This document shows, in pieces, positions 6,517 through 13,824 of a stretch of DNA of 14,507 bases. The position numbers were made by a program, and so were the translations under genes. Source of the DNA: Thermoplasmatota archaeon (GTDB lineage: Archaea; Thermoplasmatota; Thermoplasmata; Thermoplasmatales; Thermoplasmataceae); assembly GCA_023379355.1 (NCBI GenBank), contig JAMCUD010000091.1, positions 1-14,507 of the forward strand. Reading direction: 5' to 3'. The stretch's first letter is position 1; each line of letters starts with the position of its first letter. The notes under the pieces were generated by a model that saw only the letters and a list, made by a program, of their open reading frames with translations, was not told where the DNA came from and did not search any database.

Positions 6517-6786
6517 TCAATTTCGACTTTCTTTTCTTACTTTTTGATTATTTTCTACGAATTCTTCCCCTGATATTTCCCTGGCACTCCTTTTCTTTTT
6601 GTCCCACGTTTTGTTACAGTTTTTTTACTACATATCTACTATTTTGTCAATTTTGTTCAACTTTCGCTTTTCAGAAGAATTCAACTGTCTGGATTTCTGA
6701 AATACGCTTCCTTGAAAAAAGGATGAGCCAGCAAGGTATATGGTAACATCCATTTCTACGTGCCCCAGGTTCCCAAAGAAATTCAT
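6517..6786 (-). pseudogene. Possible degraded coding frame (charged, Lys-rich), two adjacent in-frame stops
   Basis: A 52-codon frame starts at ATG 6784-6786 (MNFFGNLGHVEMDVTIY…) and ends at TAG 6628-6630, followed at once by TAA. The same frame then continues through a coding-like, charged stretch (WDKKKRSAREISGEEFVENN) to a TGA at 6517-6519. The composition looks more protein-like than the surrounding T-rich DNA, but I recognise no family. It could be a decayed transposase or nuclease tail, or simply AT-rich noise. Confidence 0.25.
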
Positions 6787-6919
6787 AAACTAAAGAAGGG
6801 ATATGCTTTATGTTCAGTTACCTAAGAGTTAAAGTCTTGAGATGAAGTTTCTACATTTCAGCAGAAACCCGAGATTAATGGAGGATCGTTTTATCAGTCC
6901 TAACATGCAGCCAAGAAGA

Positions 6920-7477
6920 TTAATTGATTATATCATCAAAAAAATGTCCTGCATGCTTTTTACCTTCTGCGCATTTCTGGCACAGGTATACATATTTGCT
7001 TTCCTCTTCCGAGCAGTATGAACAAACCATCTCGGCAGGAGTTTGCTTTCCGCGTTTTTCACAGTCGACGCAGTAATACTGCTTTTTTACGTTTTCGTCT
7101 ATCACCCTGGGAAAATAGGTATCCTCTAATTCAACATCACGGGTCTTTTGCAGCGTAACGTGGAAATGCTGCTCCGAACCAAAGTCGTAAACGTATCCAA
7201 ATTTGCTGCCCTTGCCAATCCCGAGAGATACAACTGGAATTTCAGCCCCATCTCCCTGCCCTAGTGGATTGATGGTTCCAAAATTTGACCTATACCACCT
7301 TTTTCCACCATAGAATGCACTGAGGTGATCAAATGTGTCAAGTTCAAAAGATATGCGGATAATCCTATCCAGTTTACCAAGAGTCTGATCTCCCCTGATC
7401 TCTATTTTGCGCCATACATCTCTTCTTCCCATCCTTGAAATCCTGAACTGGTAAACGATTCCATCACCTGCCGGCAT
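6920..7477 (-). CDS. pRiA4b ORF-3-like protein with a C-terminal zinc-binding Cys/His domain
   Basis: A 185-residue two-part protein of unknown function. Residues 7-110 fit the plasmid pRiA4b ORF-3-like family: YQFRISR…DVWRKIEI (9-27), TLGKLDRIIRISF (32-44), then GYVYDFGSEQHFHVTL (94-109), the hallmark Y-D-F-G-x-x-W/H-x-H block. These proteins are often annotated as passengers of mobile elements, but no activity is established to my knowledge. Residues 136-178 add CVDC (136-139), CSYC (152-155), CQKC (166-169) and HxxH (H175, H178), enough ligands for two zinc sites. The ATG at 7477 follows GGGTGGT with six bases of spacing. It stands alone, beside the gene-poor interval and divergent from the helicase gene. 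Confidence 0.75.
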   Translation of the reverse strand: MPAGDGIVYQFRISRMGRRDVWRKIEIRGDQTLGKLDRIIRISFELDTFDHLSAFYGGKRWYRSNFGTINPLGQGDGAEIPVVSLGIGKGSKFGYVYDFGSEQHFHVTLQKTRDVELEDTYFPRVIDENVKKQYYCVDCEKRGKQTPAEMVCSYCSEEESKYVYLCQKCAEGKKHAGHFFDDIIN

Positions 7478-7796
7478 TCACAACCACCCTTTATGATAAG
7501 CAATCATCATTTGAAATAAATTGGTTTTGGAAGAGAGAAATTGTATTGTTACATTGTCAGTGAAATTTTCACAATTTTTGCACAAAGATGCCTGTATTTT
7601 ACGGTCTTAGTAAATTATATTTTTCCATTTGCACTGTATCATTTCAATAACAGGTTGAAACATAGGCGAAATAGGATTCGGCTTCAATTTATATGTTCTA
7701 AGTTGAATTGTACAAATTCCATTTGCGGACAGGGAATCCAAAATTCTTATGCTGTGTAATTATTATGATCCGCAATGAAGAAATGGAGGTTTGGTT
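7478..7796. other. Divergent intergenic region between the pRiA4b-like gene and the XPB gene
   Basis: About 320 bases without a supported gene. It must hold both promoters. On the minus strand CAATTTATTTC near 7518-7530 could be the TATA element of the pRiA4b-like gene. A 13-base palindrome, GTGAAATTTTCAC, occupies 7560-7572 and could be an operator, but palindromes of this size are expected a few times in the window by chance. Upstream of the helicase gene the sequence is AT-rich without one clear TATA box. Confidence 0.4.
7785..7790 (+). promoter_or_regulatory. Shine-Dalgarno site that sets the XPB start
   Basis: GGAGGT ends at 7790, six bases before the ATG at 7797-7799 (ideal spacing) and directly against the in-frame TTG at 7791 (too close). 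The ATG is therefore the likely start. Confidence 0.65.
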
Positions 7797-9608
7797 ATGG
7801 CCGCTGATCAGAAACCATTGATTGTGCAGGGAGACGGGACAATCTTTTTTGAGGTTGACAAGGATCCGGATCACTCCTGCAGGGACAGCCTCCTGAGATT
7901 TTCTGAACTGGTGAAATCTCCGGAACATGTGCACACTTACAAGATTACACCCCTGGCGGTTTGGAATGCAGCTTCATCTAACATATCCATTGACAATATA
8001 ATCTGTGTCCTGTCCCAGTATTCCAAGTACAGCATCCCCACGAATATAGAAACAAACATCAGGGACTGGTACAGCAGATACGGAAAGATCAAGCTTGTAA
8101 GGGACCCTCACCTTGTTCAGCTGGCTGATCATGTTGAAGCCATTCCCGATTCCATATACCTCACATCTCCTGATACCATGGTTATCCAGGAGATAATGAG
8201 CAGGAAATCAATATCCCAGTTCATAAAATCAAGTATTTCCCCTACAACCCTGGAATTGAGATCAATATATAGGGGAAGACTGAAGCAGGCTCTTATCAAG
8301 GTGGGATATCCAGTTGAAGACCTTGTGGGATATCTTCCCGGAGACCCCATTGACTTTGACCTTCGTACAACTACGCTGAAAGGCAAGGACCTTACAATAA
8401 GGCAATACCAGAAAGAAGCTGTAGAATCGTTTGTGCATGGTAACAGGAGCGGGATAATAGTCCTTCCAAGCGGATCCGGAAAGACAGTGGTTGGGATGGC
8501 TGTCATGAACAGAATAAGGGAAAACACGCTCATTATAACTACCGGGACTGTTGCTGTGAGGCAGTGGATATCTGAACTGCTGGACAAGACAAGCCTCACT
8601 CCCGGAATGGTTGGGGAATATACCGGTGACAATAAGGAGATACTCCCCGTAACGGTTACTACATACCAGACACTGACCTATTCACCCAGGCGAAAGAACA
8701 GCAATAATGATGGTGATACGTTTGTGGAAAAGGATGAAACTGGTGAAGAGGAGGCACCATTTGACATGAACCGTTATCCTCACCTTGAAATCTTCAGGGC
8801 AAGAAACTGGGGCATCATAATATACGATGAGGTTCACCTTCTGCCGGCACCAGTATTCCGTATAACCACGGAAATCCAGGCAAAGAAAAGGCTTGGGCTT
8901 ACTGCCACACTTATCAGGGAGGACGGAAAGGAGGAGGATGCATTTTCCCTTATAGGGCCCAAGAAATATGATGCGCCATGGAAAGACCTGGAGAGGCAGG
9001 GCTGGATCGCAACAGCATACTGCCATGAAGTGAGAGTGAATTTTCCAACTGATGACTACAAGATGCAGTACGCCATAGCACCTCCAAGGCTTAAATACAG
9101 GATTGCAGCGGAGAATCCAATGAAACTGGAAGCCCTGAAATCAATTCTTTCCAGGCTTTCAGGAGATGATTCCGTCCTGATCATAGGGGACTATTTGGAG
9201 CAGCTGGAGATTATTGCTTCAGAACTCAAGTCTCCGTTAATTACCGGGAAGATGAAGAATTCCATGAGGGAGAAACTCTATTCGGATTTCAGGTCCGGGT
9301 CAATAAAAATTCTGGTCGTATCCAAGGTTGCAAACTATGCAATTGATCTTCCTGATGCAAATGTGGCAATACAGGTCTCTGGAACTTTCGGTTCGAGGCA
9401 GGAGGAAGCCCAACGCCTGGGAAGGCTTTTGAGGCCAAAATCCTCCGGTTCCTCGGCCAATTTTTATACCGTTGTTACAAAAGACACACTGGACCAGGAT
9501 TTTTCAATGAGAAGGCAGATGTTTCTTACTGAAAGAGGCTATAAATATGATATCATTGATCACAGTGACCTAATCAGGGAGATCCGCCCTATTACAGAGG
9601 ATGACTGA
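7797..9608 (+). CDS. XPB/Rad25-family DNA repair helicase, long bacterial (actinobacterial) type
   Basis: A 603-residue superfamily 2 DNA helicase (3'-5') of the XPB group, expected to act in DNA repair or transcription-linked opening of DNA. Walker A is LPSGSGKT (223-230), motif II is DEVH (344-347), motif III TAT (369-371), the XPB-specific RED triad is R374-E375-D376, and motif VI lies in QEEAQRLGRLLRP (535-547). The N-terminal ~190 residues (PLIVQGDGTIFFEV, SPEHVHTYKITPLAVWNA, GRLKQALIKVGYP) match the helicase-associated N-domain of actinobacterial XPB rather than the damage-recognition domain of usual archaeal XPB. Residues ~297-326 form a hydrophilic, acidic insertion between motifs Ia and II. 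The gene converges on a helicase-associated protein gene; no Bax1 gene is in the window. Confidence 0.93.
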   Translation: MAADQKPLIVQGDGTIFFEVDKDPDHSCRDSLLRFSELVKSPEHVHTYKITPLAVWNAASSNISIDNIICVLSQYSKYSIPTNIETNIRDWYSRYGKIKLVRDPHLVQLADHVEAIPDSIYLTSPDTMVIQEIMSRKSISQFIKSSISPTTLELRSIYRGRLKQALIKVGYPVEDLVGYLPGDPIDFDLRTTTLKGKDLTIRQYQKEAVESFVHGNRSGIIVLPSGSGKTVVGMAVMNRIRENTLIITTGTVAVRQWISELLDKTSLTPGMVGEYTGDNKEILPVTVTTYQTLTYSPRRKNSNNDGDTFVEKDETGEEEAPFDMNRYPHLEIFRARNWGIIIYDEVHLLPAPVFRITTEIQAKKRLGLTATLIREDGKEEDAFSLIGPKKYDAPWKDLERQGWIATAYCHEVRVNFPTDDYKMQYAIAPPRLKYRIAAENPMKLEALKSILSRLSGDDSVLIIGDYLEQLEIIASELKSPLITGKMKNSMREKLYSDFRSGSIKILVVSKVANYAIDLPDANVAIQVSGTFGSRQEEAQRLGRLLRPKSSGSSANFYTVVTKDTLDQDFSMRRQMFLTERGYKYDIIDHSDLIREIRPITEDD

Positions 9609-9611
9609 GTC

Positions 9612-9634
9612 TCACCCTTTTTTTATTTTTTAAT
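9612..9634 (+). terminator. T-rich terminator after the XPB gene
   Basis: After the TGA stop the plus strand has CCC followed by seven T, A, and six more T (9618-9631). This fits archaeal oligo-T termination and keeps XPB transcription out of the convergent gene, whose stop is at 9641. Confidence 0.5.
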
Positions 9635-9640
9635 TCAAGG

Positions 9641-11812
9641 TCACCATCTATACCAGGTGGTCCTTCTCCTGTTTTTTTCCTTTTCCACCTTGATTGGAAC
9701 AATATACCCTTTCTTTCTCAACTCTGTTACAAATTTATAGAGGCTCACTCCTTCCTTTATTGCAAGAATTTCAGGTGAAATACGTTTTTCAATCATATCG
9801 GCAATGCCCGTTATCCTCATTATCCCGTCAATAACTGTTCTGTCGTTTACCTGCAGGACAGCCTGGCATTTTGTTATGAGTATTTCATCCACTTTTTTCT
9901 CCATGTCATTTATTAGCCTCAGAACAGTTTCAGGAACAGGAACAGAGCTTTTTTTCTTGAGGAAGAATATAACCCCAGTGATTATGCCCGACTTATTCAG
10001 ATAGGTTGAAAGTGATGCCTTGGTTATCTTGAATGTGCAGACCAGGTCTGCACTTACAAGTTCAGAAAAATCTGCAACCTTCTTCAGGTCGGTGAAATCA
10101 GCTTCTGTTCCAATGAGGATATCATTGTTGGGTAGTACCTTAATCGGTTTGGGGTCTGTTTTCTCTTGGTTATCGTAACTGGCGTTTCCCTCCCTTTCGT
10201 ATATTTCCTTGAACTCCTTTTCCGGGAATATATATACAGCTGCTGCGGTGACAGGGGAAGACATCCTGACCAGGCCATAAATTTTAAGGAAATTTACTAG
10301 CTCCAGCATCCACAGGGAAATTTCATTATCCAGGTCATTCTTCGTGAAACTGATTGATCCGGAGTTATTACTGTACAGATAATCATCTAGCAGGGCGATT
10401 CTCAATGATCTTGAAAGCATGAAATAAGTATCTCCTGATTTGATCCTGTCCGTAAGATCTTCAAGTTTCTCAGGATACTTCATTTGATATATGGCGTCAA
10501 GAAATAACAGGCGGAGTTCATCTAGAAAAATTCGTCCCTGTCCTTCCACTGCTTTCCACGCCGAAAATATATGTTCTTCAAAGATATGCTTTTTGAGCCT
10601 GGATGGGAATTTCTCACCTTCTATGAATTTAAATCCCTCAGGGGTTAAGGAAAGATTGGATATCCCTCCCTTCAACCAGCCCTCAGTTTTGGACAGGGAT
10701 AATACCAGGTCAGTATCTTCAACCGGCATGGAAAGGAACTTGCTTATTGATTCTGCAGACCGTTTTTTCGACCTGGATTCGAGGTAATATATGGTTATCA
10801 ATATTGCTTTGATTTCCGCCGCAAAGTTAACTTCGTAGTTTTTTAAGATGGAGTGCAGGGATTCGGATTCCTTCTGCTTGCTTTCAGGAGGTTCAATTTT
10901 TTTATGCTGGATTTCCCATAGCTTCAGGATGACTTCATCCGGCATATACACTGTATCAATGCGGCTGGAATACATACGTTTTGAGCAAAATATTATGCCC
11001 TTCTTCATCAGTGAGATAAACTGTTCTCCGCCAGAATATGAACTGGAAGAGAAAAGATTGTTAAAACTAATACTGTTGTAGTATGGACTCTTATTTCTTA
11101 TATTAAAATGGTCAAGAATGTCTTCTAGGATCAAGATTCCATCATATTTCATGACATAATCCATGATTTTTTTCTCCGTGGGACTGAGATTCTCCAGGGT
11201 TCTTTGCAGGTTCTTCATTATGGTGATGTAAGTTTCCGTTGTAACCTCGCCCTTTGAATCGTTTGTCTTCAGATTGTACTCCTTTGCGATTTTACTCACA
11301 AGCGTCACGGGATAACTCTTCAGTGCGTCAATAAGTGAAAAAACATCTCTTCTGCTTTGGCCGGAATTATCAGCTATGGCATATTCTAAAGGTATAATGA
11401 AAATCTCCGGGTTGTCCCGTGAGGGGATCCCAAAAACAACAAGTTTATCAAGGCATTCCCGAACTTCCGGTTTAAATTTGAATTTTGAGGTATTATCTGA
11501 AAATTCTCTGCTTCTCCAGACCCTGCCTTTTGAATATAATGCCAGATAAAACCGCTTTGCCTCCTTGCTTAAGGAGTCGAATCGGTAATGGAAATTATCA
11601 GCATTGGCCAGGTTCGTCCTGGCCTTTCCCTTATCCCTGGAATACGAGTTTCCCATGAGCGTTTTTTGGCCCATCATGTCGTCTGTTTTCTGGAATATGA
11701 ACTCCAGATAATCCCTGTCAACCCTTTCCAATATGTCATAAATCTTGTAAAATTCTGGGTTTTCATAGTCCAATGCGTGCACCTTGCTTTTCATGAATTG
11801 AAGTTTTATCAT
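9641..11812 (-). CDS. Helicase-associated (Helicase_C_3/XPB-Ssl2-like) protein, companion of XPB
   Basis: About 723 residues from the chosen start. The last ~170 residues (coded by roughly 9641-10144) begin VLPNNDILIGTEADF and run through TFKITKASLSTYLNKSG and VPVPETVLRLINDM to ILAIKEGVSLYKFVTELRKK. This pattern is that of the helicase-associated domain (Pfam PF13625 type) in the ~750-residue protein beside XPB in Actinobacteria, such as the neighbour of M. tuberculosis Rv0861c. The middle region has winged-helix-like stretches (EKKIMDYVMKYDGILILEDI) and no helicase or nuclease motifs, so a scaffold or DNA-binding partner is likely. The frame is open to an ATG at 11908, but that would sit only 18 bases from the divergent ATG and on its TATA box. 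ATG 11812 or 11794, after TATA-like sequences at 11866-11877 or near 11833, is preferred. Start uncertain. Confidence 0.75.
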   Translation of the reverse strand: MIKLQFMKSKVHALDYENPEFYKIYDILERVDRDYLEFIFQKTDDMMGQKTLMGNSYSRDKGKARTNLANADNFHYRFDSLSKEAKRFYLALYSKGRVWRSREFSDNTSKFKFKPEVRECLDKLVVFGIPSRDNPEIFIIPLEYAIADNSGQSRRDVFSLIDALKSYPVTLVSKIAKEYNLKTNDSKGEVTTETYITIMKNLQRTLENLSPTEKKIMDYVMKYDGILILEDILDHFNIRNKSPYYNSISFNNLFSSSSYSGGEQFISLMKKGIIFCSKRMYSSRIDTVYMPDEVILKLWEIQHKKIEPPESKQKESESLHSILKNYEVNFAAEIKAILITIYYLESRSKKRSAESISKFLSMPVEDTDLVLSLSKTEGWLKGGISNLSLTPEGFKFIEGEKFPSRLKKHIFEEHIFSAWKAVEGQGRIFLDELRLLFLDAIYQMKYPEKLEDLTDRIKSGDTYFMLSRSLRIALLDDYLYSNNSGSISFTKNDLDNEISLWMLELVNFLKIYGLVRMSSPVTAAAVYIFPEKEFKEIYEREGNASYDNQEKTDPKPIKVLPNNDILIGTEADFTDLKKVADFSELVSADLVCTFKITKASLSTYLNKSGIITGVIFFLKKKSSVPVPETVLRLINDMEKKVDEILITKCQAVLQVNDRTVIDGIMRITGIADMIEKRISPEILAIKEGVSLYKFVTELRKKGYIVPIKVEKEKNRRRTTWYRW

Positions 11813-11895
11813 AAACCTGACGGTGAAATTATTACAGAAGAAATCCACGGTTGTATTCTGATCCGAATTTAATGTATTTTGGAATGAAATAAGAA

Positions 11896-11906
11896 AAGAA
11901 TTATAC
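11896..11906 (+). promoter_or_regulatory. TATA-like box and purine-rich BRE of the NYN-LOTUS gene
   Basis: AAGAATTATAC, preceded by purine-rich AAGAAA, is centred about 25 bases before the ATG at 11927. This predicts a leaderless message and favours that ATG over the TTG at 11912. Confidence 0.5.
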
Positions 11907-11926
11907 ATCCATTGATTGATTATGCA

Positions 11927-13042
11927 ATGAGACCCGAAAAGAGACTTGCTGCAGTATTCATTGATTTTGAGAATTTCTTTTACTCCCTGACAAATCTGTA
12001 TGAGATGCCCTATGAGGATGCCGGGGATGTTGCGGTTGCCCTTGTTGCCTGGCAGCTTGAAAAACTCAAGACACAGTATGGCGAAATCATAATCAGGCAG
12101 GCATTTGGAGACTGGAGTGCTATGCAGGACCCAAAGAAGGAGCTCCAGAGGCTTGGCATCAGGATCATTGATATACTTTCCACGGAATACAAGAACAGTG
12201 CAGACATCGAACTGTCACTGGCAGCCCAAGAGACCATCCTGACAAGGGATGACGTTGATACAATTGTAATATTTGCTGGGGACCGTGATTATATGCCCAT
12301 TGCAAACAGGGCCAGGGAAAGTGGAAAAAATCTTCATTTTGTAGGTTTTGAAAAGAGTCTTTCCGGCGATCTGAAACGCCTTGTTGGGGAAGGGAACTAT
12401 TCATATGCCAGGCCTGAAGACCTGCCACCGTATACAAGAACTGGAAAATCTGTTTTTAATGGGAGCTCTGCTCCAGATCGCACACCAATCGAGAAACTCG
12501 ATCCAAACCAGACCCGGGCGGCAGTTGCAGCTCTCGATTCATTTGACAAGTACAGGGAAAAATATGGATGTGTCAAGGTCAGCGTTTTTCTTATGGAAGG
12601 CCTGAGCAGGACACTCCCTGAACTTGATCACCTGGGAAGGAAGAAGATATTTGCATCACTGGAACAGGCAGGACTCCTGATAACTGAAAAAAGGAATCCA
12701 GAGACGCCTGATTCGCTTGGCAACCAGTTTCCCTATACTGTTTTCACAATCGATGAAAATAACAGGTTTGTGAAGGAGCTGAGGAAAAACAGGAAGATCA
12801 GCTATGGCGAAGGAAGACAGCTACTGGCAAAAGCAGCAGAACTGAGTGCGGACTCTGGTGGAGACGTCCTTGGATCTAAACTGGGAATAAAGCTGAGGGA
12901 ACTGGAACCTGGATTCATACCAGGTAAATACGGGTTTTCTGATTTAAGCGAATTCATAGAGCACTTTCCGGATATACTCGTATACGAGGGAGATAAATCT
13001 GGAGGAGACAGGGTCTACAAACTGGTTGAAAAACAACGCTAG
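11927..13042 (+). CDS. NYN-domain (PIN-like) putative RNase with a C-terminal LOTUS/OST-HTH domain
   Basis: A 371-residue protein. Residues 8-160 are a NYN (LabA/DUF88) nuclease fold: AVFIDFENF (9-17; D13, N16), a FGDW turn (60-63), NSADIEL (90-96; D93), VIFAGDRDYMPIANRARESG (114-133; D119, D121) and KNLHFVGF. The full set of acidic metal ligands is present, so RNase activity is expected. A linker (~165-195) leads to a middle helical domain (~196-255). Residues ~297-366 fit a LOTUS/OST-HTH domain (GGDVLGSKLGIKLRE, YGFSDLSEFIEHFPD), which binds RNA or protein partners. It starts about 115 bases from, and divergent to, the preferred start of the XPB-companion gene, so the two may share control. 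NYN-LOTUS fusions are known in bacteria, archaea and eukaryotes. Confidence 0.85.
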   Translation: MRPEKRLAAVFIDFENFFYSLTNLYEMPYEDAGDVAVALVAWQLEKLKTQYGEIIIRQAFGDWSAMQDPKKELQRLGIRIIDILSTEYKNSADIELSLAAQETILTRDDVDTIVIFAGDRDYMPIANRARESGKNLHFVGFEKSLSGDLKRLVGEGNYSYARPEDLPPYTRTGKSVFNGSSAPDRTPIEKLDPNQTRAAVAALDSFDKYREKYGCVKVSVFLMEGLSRTLPELDHLGRKKIFASLEQAGLLITEKRNPETPDSLGNQFPYTVFTIDENNRFVKELRKNRKISYGEGRQLLAKAAELSADSGGDVLGSKLGIKLRELEPGFIPGKYGFSDLSEFIEHFPDILVYEGDKSGGDRVYKLVEKQR

Positions 13043-13100
13043 ATTGTTATACCTGTCCGAATAAGCCTGTTATCTACTATCTTCACCATGTAACTGGGGA

Positions 13101-13742
13101 TTATTCCTGAAATATACCCCTGTACTCTCTTTTTATGTCTGTTATAAAAATGTCCCTGGAAACCTTACCTCCGAATCTCGTTCTGTCATAGTCTGTAAAC
13201 TGTGCTTCAACGGAATCAAGCTGGTTTACAAGTTCCTTTAATGCAGAACACCATTTTGTATTTGCTGGTTCAGACTTTGAAAGAAGTTCCTCGATGCTCC
13301 TGATGAGATACCCTTTATCAAGGATGCTTTTTGGATCGGGCTTTCTGAGACATGCACCGTAAAGACCAGATTTAAAATCAATCCACATATTTTCAACATC
13401 TTCGGGGCTCGTGCCAGTAGTTTCCACCTTTCCAAACCTGTAAACATACCCCGGTTTAGCCAGAACCTTTTCAGCGTCTTTCTGGAATTCTAATTTCGGA
13501 TTTGTGTTATTTTCCATGCTTCTTCTTATCAGGATTTCCATATAAGGAGGGAACCATTCCTTTCCGTCTGGTGTTCTGTATGTTGGATCGGGAAATACTC
13601 CACCTTTAATCCATTGGTCAACCTGTTGATCTGATGTACCTGTTTTTTCCACAAGGCTTTTCCTTTCAAGAAATTTTTCCATGATGTGACTCAGGTCATT
13701 TCTACTATATTGCGCCTTTTTTTCTATACTCTTTTCTTCCAT
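13101..13742 (-). CDS. DUF6058 family protein
   Basis: A 213-residue protein of unknown function, recognised by the order of its conserved blocks. A helical N-terminus is followed by FPDPTYRTPDGKEWFPPYM (55-73 region; the family shows LP-x-P-S-Y-x-x-x-D-G), then MWIDFKSGLYGACLRKPDP, SIEELLSKSEP, and RFGGKVSRDIFITDI near the end, where the family has RFGGP-x-SRD. The N-terminal QQVDQWIKGGVFPDP may be a small MerR-like helix-turn-helix. The frame extends to a TTG at 13757, but the ATG at 13742 is preferred because it lies about 25 bases from a TATA-like box (minus-strand TTTATGA at 13764-13770) and has no SD. It diverges from the ArsR-family gene, and the two share an intergenic region of about 80 bases. 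Confidence 0.75.
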   Translation of the reverse strand: MEEKSIEKKAQYSRNDLSHIMEKFLERKSLVEKTGTSDQQVDQWIKGGVFPDPTYRTPDGKEWFPPYMEILIRRSMENNTNPKLEFQKDAEKVLAKPGYVYRFGKVETTGTSPEDVENMWIDFKSGLYGACLRKPDPKSILDKGYLIRSIEELLSKSEPANTKWCSALKELVNQLDSVEAQFTDYDRTRFGGKVSRDIFITDIKREYRGIFQE

Positions 13743-13763
13743 TATTTGATAATGCAATTTGAA

Positions 13764-13771
13764 TCATAAAC
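13764..13771 (-). promoter_or_regulatory. TATA-like box of the DUF6058 gene
   Basis: On the minus strand GTTTATGA is centred 25 bases before the ATG at 13742, consistent with a leaderless transcript. Confidence 0.4.
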
Positions 13772-13792
13772 CGTACCACATATAAGAAAAAG

Positions 13793-13813
13793 TTAATATG
13801 TTAATCATAATTA
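13793..13813. promoter_or_regulatory. TATA element and imperfect inverted repeat before the ArsR-family gene
   Basis: TTAATATG and CATAATTA form an imperfect dyad (6 of 8 positions) around a five-base centre. The left arm also sits about 29 bases before the ATG at 13825, where a TATA box would be. An ArsR-type dimer could bind here and repress its own gene and the divergent DUF6058 gene. AT-rich DNA makes such a dyad weak evidence. Confidence 0.3.
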
Positions 13814-13824
13814 TTTTCGATCCT

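Larger units (their letters stand above)
6273..6919. other. Gene-poor 650-base interval
   Basis: Apart from the two possible remnants and the promoter of the winged-helix gene, this stretch holds no supported gene. It is T-rich on the plus strand (6520-6660) with frequent stops in all frames. A small hairpin (GTTTCT…AGAAAC, near 6847-6863) is the only local structure noticed. The interval looks like an eroded insertion or deletion site. Confidence 0.5.

Noticed and set aside
6847..6863. Small hairpin GTTTCT/AGAAAC considered as a terminator or small RNA
   Set aside because: Only six base pairs with a ten-base loop and no U-run; archaeal terminators do not need hairpins, and nothing else supports an RNA gene.
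6842..7021. 59-codon plus-strand frame beginning MKFLHFSRNPRLMEDRF, whose start loosely resembles radical-SAM protein N-termini
   Set aside because: Its second half runs antisense through the well-supported pRiA4b-like gene and has no coding character; no SD and no family match beyond the first residues.
7560..7572. 13-base palindrome GTGAAATTTTCAC between divergent genes
   Set aside because: Arms of six bases are expected about three times in a window of this size; not aligned with a clear promoter, so kept only as a remark.
7541..7759. 72-codon plus-strand frame in the intergenic region before XPB
   Set aside because: Rich in Phe/Tyr/Cys/Ile from AT-rich DNA, no SD, no motif; judged noncoding.
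8129..9026. Two antisense frames of 114-167 codons opposite the XPB gene
   Set aside because: Shadow frames of a strongly conserved helicase; hydrophobic/Cys-rich composition typical of antisense reading.
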